This document shows, piece by piece, positions 61,701 to 64,000 of a DNA stretch of 64,000 bases (position 1 is the stretch's first letter; each line of letters begins with the position of its first letter). The stretch comes from Selenomonadales bacterium 4137-cl (GTDB taxonomy: Bacteria; Bacillota; Negativicutes; Sporomusales; UBA7701), in NCBI GenBank assembly GCA_032334055.1, contig JAUOZS010000001.1, positions 842,501-906,500 on the forward strand, in the 5' to 3' direction. Made by a program: the position numbers and the translations under genes. The notes under the pieces were generated by a model. The model saw only the letters and a list, made by a program, of their open reading frames with translations. It had not been told where the DNA came from and did no database searches.

Positions 61701-62241
61701 GGCGCCAATCCGTTGGCGCCAGGCGGCGATGGCCGAAGTTCGGCCGTTGCTGGCTCGCTACACCGCCAGCGACCTTTTCCGGGAAATAGCCGCATGCTCC
61801 GTGCGGCGGGAGTGGCAGTTCGCCTTTCGGCTCCCCGACCACGACGGGCGCGAATCCTACCCCTTCACGGGCCGCGTCGACTGCTTGCTCGATTACCGGG
61901 ACGGCAGTTTCGGCATCGTCGATTACAAAACCGACAGAGTCACCGCCCGTGAGGCGCACGATAAAGCCGAAGAATACGCCCCCCAGCTCGCGCTCTACGC
62001 CATGGCGGCCGAAGCCGCCGGGCAGGGGACCGTGCGAAACGCCAGGCTCCATTTCCTGCGGCCCGGCGTAACCGTGGCGGTGCCGGTGGACGAGGCGTCG
62101 CGGGCAGCGGCTGCTGCCGCACTGGCGGTGGCGTGCCGCCACATCAGCGGCGGCGAACGTGAGGAAGACTACCCTGCCGACACCTCCTGGTGTCTCCGCT
62201 GCGGCTATCGTGTACTGTGCAGCGCCTGCCTCCCGGAGTAG
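58765..62241 (+). CDS. addA: Helicase-nuclease subunit AddA
   Basis: A 1158-residue UvrD-like helicase with a C-terminal nuclease. Walker A SAGAGAGKT at residues 22-30, ITFTNKAAKEMKER near 55, the DEXX box VDEFQDTN near 355, QSIYRFRGADV, LMTIHKAKGLEYPVVFI near 730, and LYVAFTRAKDYL near 795. The nuclease domain has GRVDCLLDYRDGSFGIVDYK near 1040-1053. Together with AddB it processes DNA ends up to Chi-like sites. The ATG at 58765 follows GGGAGGTGAGACC. Confidence 0.95.
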   Translation: MAEFTSAQQAAIQALDANVAVSAGAGAGKTRVLVERYLNILARDQAACDGILAITFTNKAAKEMKERIRKRASELAAAADGEEGRRWRAVLGELEYAPIGTFHSFCARVLRENPVEAALDPNFAVLDEAETALLTEKALAEVFTAALAEGAPWLDNLLLTYDKALLTAVVPDLYDKIAAAGLLGDELSERLAAPYRQAVDAAAALKEDLAGLCGELIAYKDNLKKTGAQFARVDRLARDWQKVAAAIAAADGSADAATVLRDYLDCLDRRSGDRDIVAAIRETLGRLRQVPCDRAALSLIPDLCRLLTELDAVLAAHKREQRVLTFTDLETRTADLLKGCPGVRQRYLSRIRYIMVDEFQDTNDLQRQIVYLVAGGDAEKLQGRKLFVVGDPKQSIYRFRGADVAVFARVRDDIAARGGEILDLDVNFRSMDSLLTLFNECFAAVMGTAEDAVPFQPLGAFRSECRSVGGAAEFIVVAADGETGDPRKEEAAAVARRIGAMVAGCEPLVDRDAVPRPVSYGDIAVLFRTVTDLDTYAAALQTAGIPYYVVGGRGFYHRQEIIDILNLLQVIDNRGNETALAGVLRSPLFLLSDDALLALKKGGGSLWQGLERHADIAGLPEEQRQAAARAWRVIAGLRDLRGAVGVSRLIRLALDQTGYLNFVLTQFMGQQKYANLLKLAAVADAFESKGAATLGEFLRYVAKLVAGEVHESEAQVESEGGDTVKLMTIHKAKGLEYPVVFIPDLQRRFRDETGPLIFSAEKGLGLKVPGDGGELVAASVYAEVASCEKKLSLLELKRVLYVAFTRAKDYLVLSAAGGKVTVGKDFTALGTWLGWLGKVYSFDNLAALPGRLAVDKAPILVSVGQTLSPPLCPVTGGDTEASVAAGWIEELAGRIAALPPVRPEPVFTVSAIGKFRQCPRSFFYGFIAALPEPAVEAPFRADPARPPGRIIGDVLHRSLELADPRLPADEWLARAAAEKAPIRWRQAAMAEVRPLLARYTASDLFREIAACSVRREWQFAFRLPDHDGRESYPFTGRVDCLLDYRDGSFGIVDYKTDRVTAREAHDKAEEYAPQLALYAMAAEAAGQGTVRNARLHFLRPGVTVAVPVDEASRAAAAAALAVACRHISGGEREEDYPADTSWCLRCGYRVLCSACLPE

Positions 62242-62254
62242 GGAGGGAAAAGAT

Positions 62255-62284
62255 AAACCCCGCCGTTAGCACGGCGGGGTTTAT
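62255..62284. terminator. Terminator after addA
   Basis: AAACCCCGCCG-TTAGCA-CGGCGGGGTTT with A-tract before and TTTATG after; between addA and the convergent 36-residue gene, so it may serve both. Confidence 0.82.
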
Positions 62285-62302
62285 GATGCTATTTCAAAGA
62301 GT

Positions 62303-62413
62303 TCAATTCTCCTGCGGCGATTGCGCTGAAGCGGTGTTTTCTTCATGCCACTTCTCACAGGCGGTCCAATTTTCGCAGCCGGGTCCGAGGCAGAAGGCGT
62401 TGCAGTCGTACAT
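62303..62413 (-). CDS. Cysteine-containing microprotein, 36 residues
   Basis: A 36-residue protein beginning MYDCNAFCLGPGCENWTACE and ending SPQEN. Four cysteines (C4, C8, C13, C19) with a nearby His suggest a compact metal site or disulfide-stabilised fold. The ATG is preceded by AAAGGAGGG at 8 bp, and a good promoter lies upstream on the same strand, so expression is likely despite the small size. I do not recognise a family. Spore-associated and metal-handling roles are both possible. Confidence 0.7.
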   Translation of the reverse strand: MYDCNAFCLGPGCENWTACEKWHEENTASAQSPQEN

Positions 62414-62444
62414 CAAAAACACCCTCCTTTCACTTCTTGCTTAA

Positions 62445-62473
62445 ATTATAACAGCGCTTCTTAATAAAATCAA
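62445..62473 (-). promoter_or_regulatory. Promoter of 36-residue gene
   Basis: On the minus strand TTGATT (62468-62473) and TATAAT (62445-62450) are separated by 17 bp, about 32 bp upstream of the start codon. Confidence 0.7.
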
Positions 62474-62492
62474 TAAAAAACATAAAGTTAAA

Positions 62493-62559
62493 TTAATAAC
62501 TTAGTAATTGTTACGTTAATAACTTACTAATAGTTCAATTGTTACGTTATTAACTTACT
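62493..62559. repeat. AT-rich operator-like repeats
   Basis: Two 22-bp direct repeats differing at one base (62507-62528 and 62538-62559, starting ATTGTTACGTTA) are offset by 31 bp, about three DNA turns. A partial third copy, TTAATAACTTAGT, lies at 62493-62505. The core GTTAWTAAC is palindromic. They sit between divergent promoters for the microprotein and the sigma-54 activator and may bind a regulator controlling either. Confidence 0.6.
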
Positions 62560-62626
62560 TTGATGCAAGACAATGATAAATTTGTAACATTCTGTGATTG
62601 CGGCGGAAAGCGTTAACGGCTTGACG

Positions 62627-62655
62627 TTGAAGAAAATCTCCTGCTAAAGTATAAT
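62627..62655 (+). promoter_or_regulatory. Promoter of sigma-54 activator gene
   Basis: TTGAAG (62627-62632) and a perfect TATAAT (62650-62655), spaced by 17 bp, 39 bp upstream of the start codon. It is a sigma-A-type promoter; no -24/-12 element is seen. Confidence 0.7.
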
Positions 62656-62694
62656 TTTTACAGGTGACTGACGCCACTGGCAGGGGGTGCTTAG

Positions 62695-64000
62695 ATGAGT
62701 GAAAAAAGCGATATAATAGCCAGCATTATCGACGCGCTGACGGACCCGGTTCTATTTGTGAACACCCGGAGAGATATTTCCTTCGCCAATACAGCCGCCT
62801 ATAAGCTTTTCAACGGTTATCCGCCGGCCGCGGCCACCCCTGAAATGAGAAAACTGTTGTCTGGCGGGCTGGAAAGTGGCCTGCGTAATACCGCTGTCAT
62901 TATGGGAAAAGAATATACAGTAACCGTTGCAGCCCTTGAAACAGCCGGGGAATCACTTGGAGCTATTGTGGTGCTGCGGGAAATGACCGACATCCGGTCA
63001 CTGGAAGCTGAGTTGAAAGAGGCGCGCAATTCATGCCGCGAACTGGATATGATTATCAAATCCAGTTATGACGGTATATTTGTCATTGACGGAAGCGGCA
63101 TCGCTATAAAATACAACGAATCGTATTGTCGGATCACGGGCCTGGATGCGGCTGAAATGATGGGCCTGCATATGAGAGAGATTGTAAAAAGAAAATATTT
63201 TTCGGAAACGGTCGGACTGAAAGTTTTGGAGACTCGCTCCGTCGCGACCACTATGCCGACGCTGTCAAGCGGGAAGAAAGTGCTTATCACCGGGTCGCCG
63301 GTGTTTGACGAAAACGGCGAATTAATCAGGATCGTTGCCAACGTTCGCGATATTACCGAACTAATCAGCCTGAAATCGCAGATGGAGGAAGCCAAAGAGC
63401 TGGCGGAAAGATACTATTCGGAAATACTGCATCTGCGCGGGCAGCAATCTGAAGTGGACGGGTTTATTTTCGAAAGTCCCAAAATGAAGTCTATTTTATC
63501 TACAGCCGTAAAAGTGGCTCATACCAATGCCACCGTTTTGATCACGGGCGATTCCGGGGTCGGCAAGGAAGTGCTGGCCCGCATTATTCATAATAACAGC
63601 GAGTATAAAGACGGTCCGTTTGTAAAGATTAACTGCGGCGCAATACCGGAAACCTTGTTGGAAAGCGAACTCTTCGGTTATGAAAAGGGCGCTTTTACCA
63701 GCGCGGCCAGTACCGGAAAACCGGGGCTTTTTGAGGTTGCGACCCAGGGGACGGTTTTTCTGGATGAAATCGGCGAGATACCCTTGGCGTTGCAGGCTAA
63801 ATTACTTGGAGTATTGCAGGATATGAAGTTCACCAAAGTCGGCGGAGTTAAGCCGATCGAAATGAAGTCCAGAGTAATTACTGCGACCAACCGGGACCTG
63901 GCGGACATGATCGGTAAGGGACAGTTTCGCAAGGACTTGTTTTACAGGTTAAATGTTGTGCCGCTGCCGGTACCGCCTCTCTCCGACAGACGCAGTGATA
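62695..64000 (+). CDS. PAS-containing sigma-54 activator (3' end outside window)
   Basis: A partial protein of at least 435 residues, open to the window edge. Two PAS domains (about residues 8-100 and 120-235) are followed by a short coiled coil and an AAA+ domain: Walker A GDSGVGKE near 284, then ELFGYEKGAFTSA near 327-336 and Walker B TVFLDEIGEIPLALQAKL. The loop that contacts sigma-54 is GAFTSA rather than the usual GAFTGA. CAGGGGGTGCTTAG precedes the ATG. It probably senses a small ligand through PAS and activates a sigma-54 promoter of genes beyond the window; no target is visible here. Confidence 0.9.
   Translation, partial: MSEKSDIIASIIDALTDPVLFVNTRRDISFANTAAYKLFNGYPPAAATPEMRKLLSGGLESGLRNTAVIMGKEYTVTVAALETAGESLGAIVVLREMTDIRSLEAELKEARNSCRELDMIIKSSYDGIFVIDGSGIAIKYNESYCRITGLDAAEMMGLHMREIVKRKYFSETVGLKVLETRSVATTMPTLSSGKKVLITGSPVFDENGELIRIVANVRDITELISLKSQMEEAKELAERYYSEILHLRGQQSEVDGFIFESPKMKSILSTAVKVAHTNATVLITGDSGVGKEVLARIIHNNSEYKDGPFVKINCGAIPETLLESELFGYEKGAFTSAASTGKPGLFEVATQGTVFLDEIGEIPLALQAKLLGVLQDMKFTKVGGVKPIEMKSRVITATNRDLADMIGKGQFRKDLFYRLNVVPLPVPPLSDRRSD

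Overview
The window looks like chromosome of a spore-forming, outer-membrane-bearing anaerobic Firmicute of the Negativicutes, most likely Sporomusaceae. Four observations support this. There is an alpha/beta-type small acid-soluble spore protein with a sigma-G-like promoter. Immediately upstream of it is a signal-peptide-bearing putative outer-membrane porin. Cytochrome bd oxidase and superoxide reductase occur without other respiratory genes. Shine-Dalgarno sites are strong, with many GTG and TTG starts. The sequence is GC-rich in genes and AT-rich between them. Species identity cannot be fixed without a database search.

Layout. 1-3270: 3' part of a 23S rRNA gene, then 5S, initiator tRNA-fMet and a second identical 5S. 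3346-9773: an Rrf2-type regulator with cydA, cydB, cydD and cydC (bd oxidase and its exporter). 9821-14648: housekeeping and hypothetical genes (class II aldolase, RluA-type pseudouridine synthase, EamA transporter, small membrane proteins). 14781-20220: superoxide reductase, aspartokinase, porin, spore protein, FMN-binding protein, asparaginyl-tRNA synthetase. 20329-22871: an aminotransferase whose terminator loop is the exact landing site of an IS3-family element. 22957-27958: a small membrane protein, a TGS-fused uridine-kinase-like protein, a carboxyltransferase subunit and an atypical [FeFe]-hydrogenase-like protein. 28343-33944: an oppABCDF peptide transporter on the minus strand. 34096-38646: a diguanylate cyclase, small metal-binding proteins and a thioredoxin-reductase-like flavoprotein.

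38883-53636 is a run of genes all on the plus strand and the most interesting part. It holds a three-subunit molybdenum hydroxylase, a UraA-type permease, homologues of the three FdrA/DUF1116/DUF2877 proteins that form oxamate carbamoyltransferase in Escherichia coli, a cyclase-family amidohydrolase, YqeC, an ACT-domain protein, a UPF0210 protein, a MoeA-like protein, a MocA-like nucleotidyltransferase and endonuclease III. I infer that the first part could be an energy-conserving oxidative catabolic route for uracil or a related N-heterocycle: hydroxylation, ring opening, then phosphorolysis to carbamoyl phosphate. The later genes would mature the molybdenum enzyme. This is a hypothesis from gene content, not a demonstrated function.

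53688-64000: a soluble chemoreceptor-like protein, a GNAT acetyltransferase, the addB-addA recombination nuclease, a 36-residue cysteine-containing protein, and the start of a PAS-containing sigma-54 activator cut by the window end, preceded by repeated AT-rich operator-like elements. I saw no CRISPR array and no prophage.
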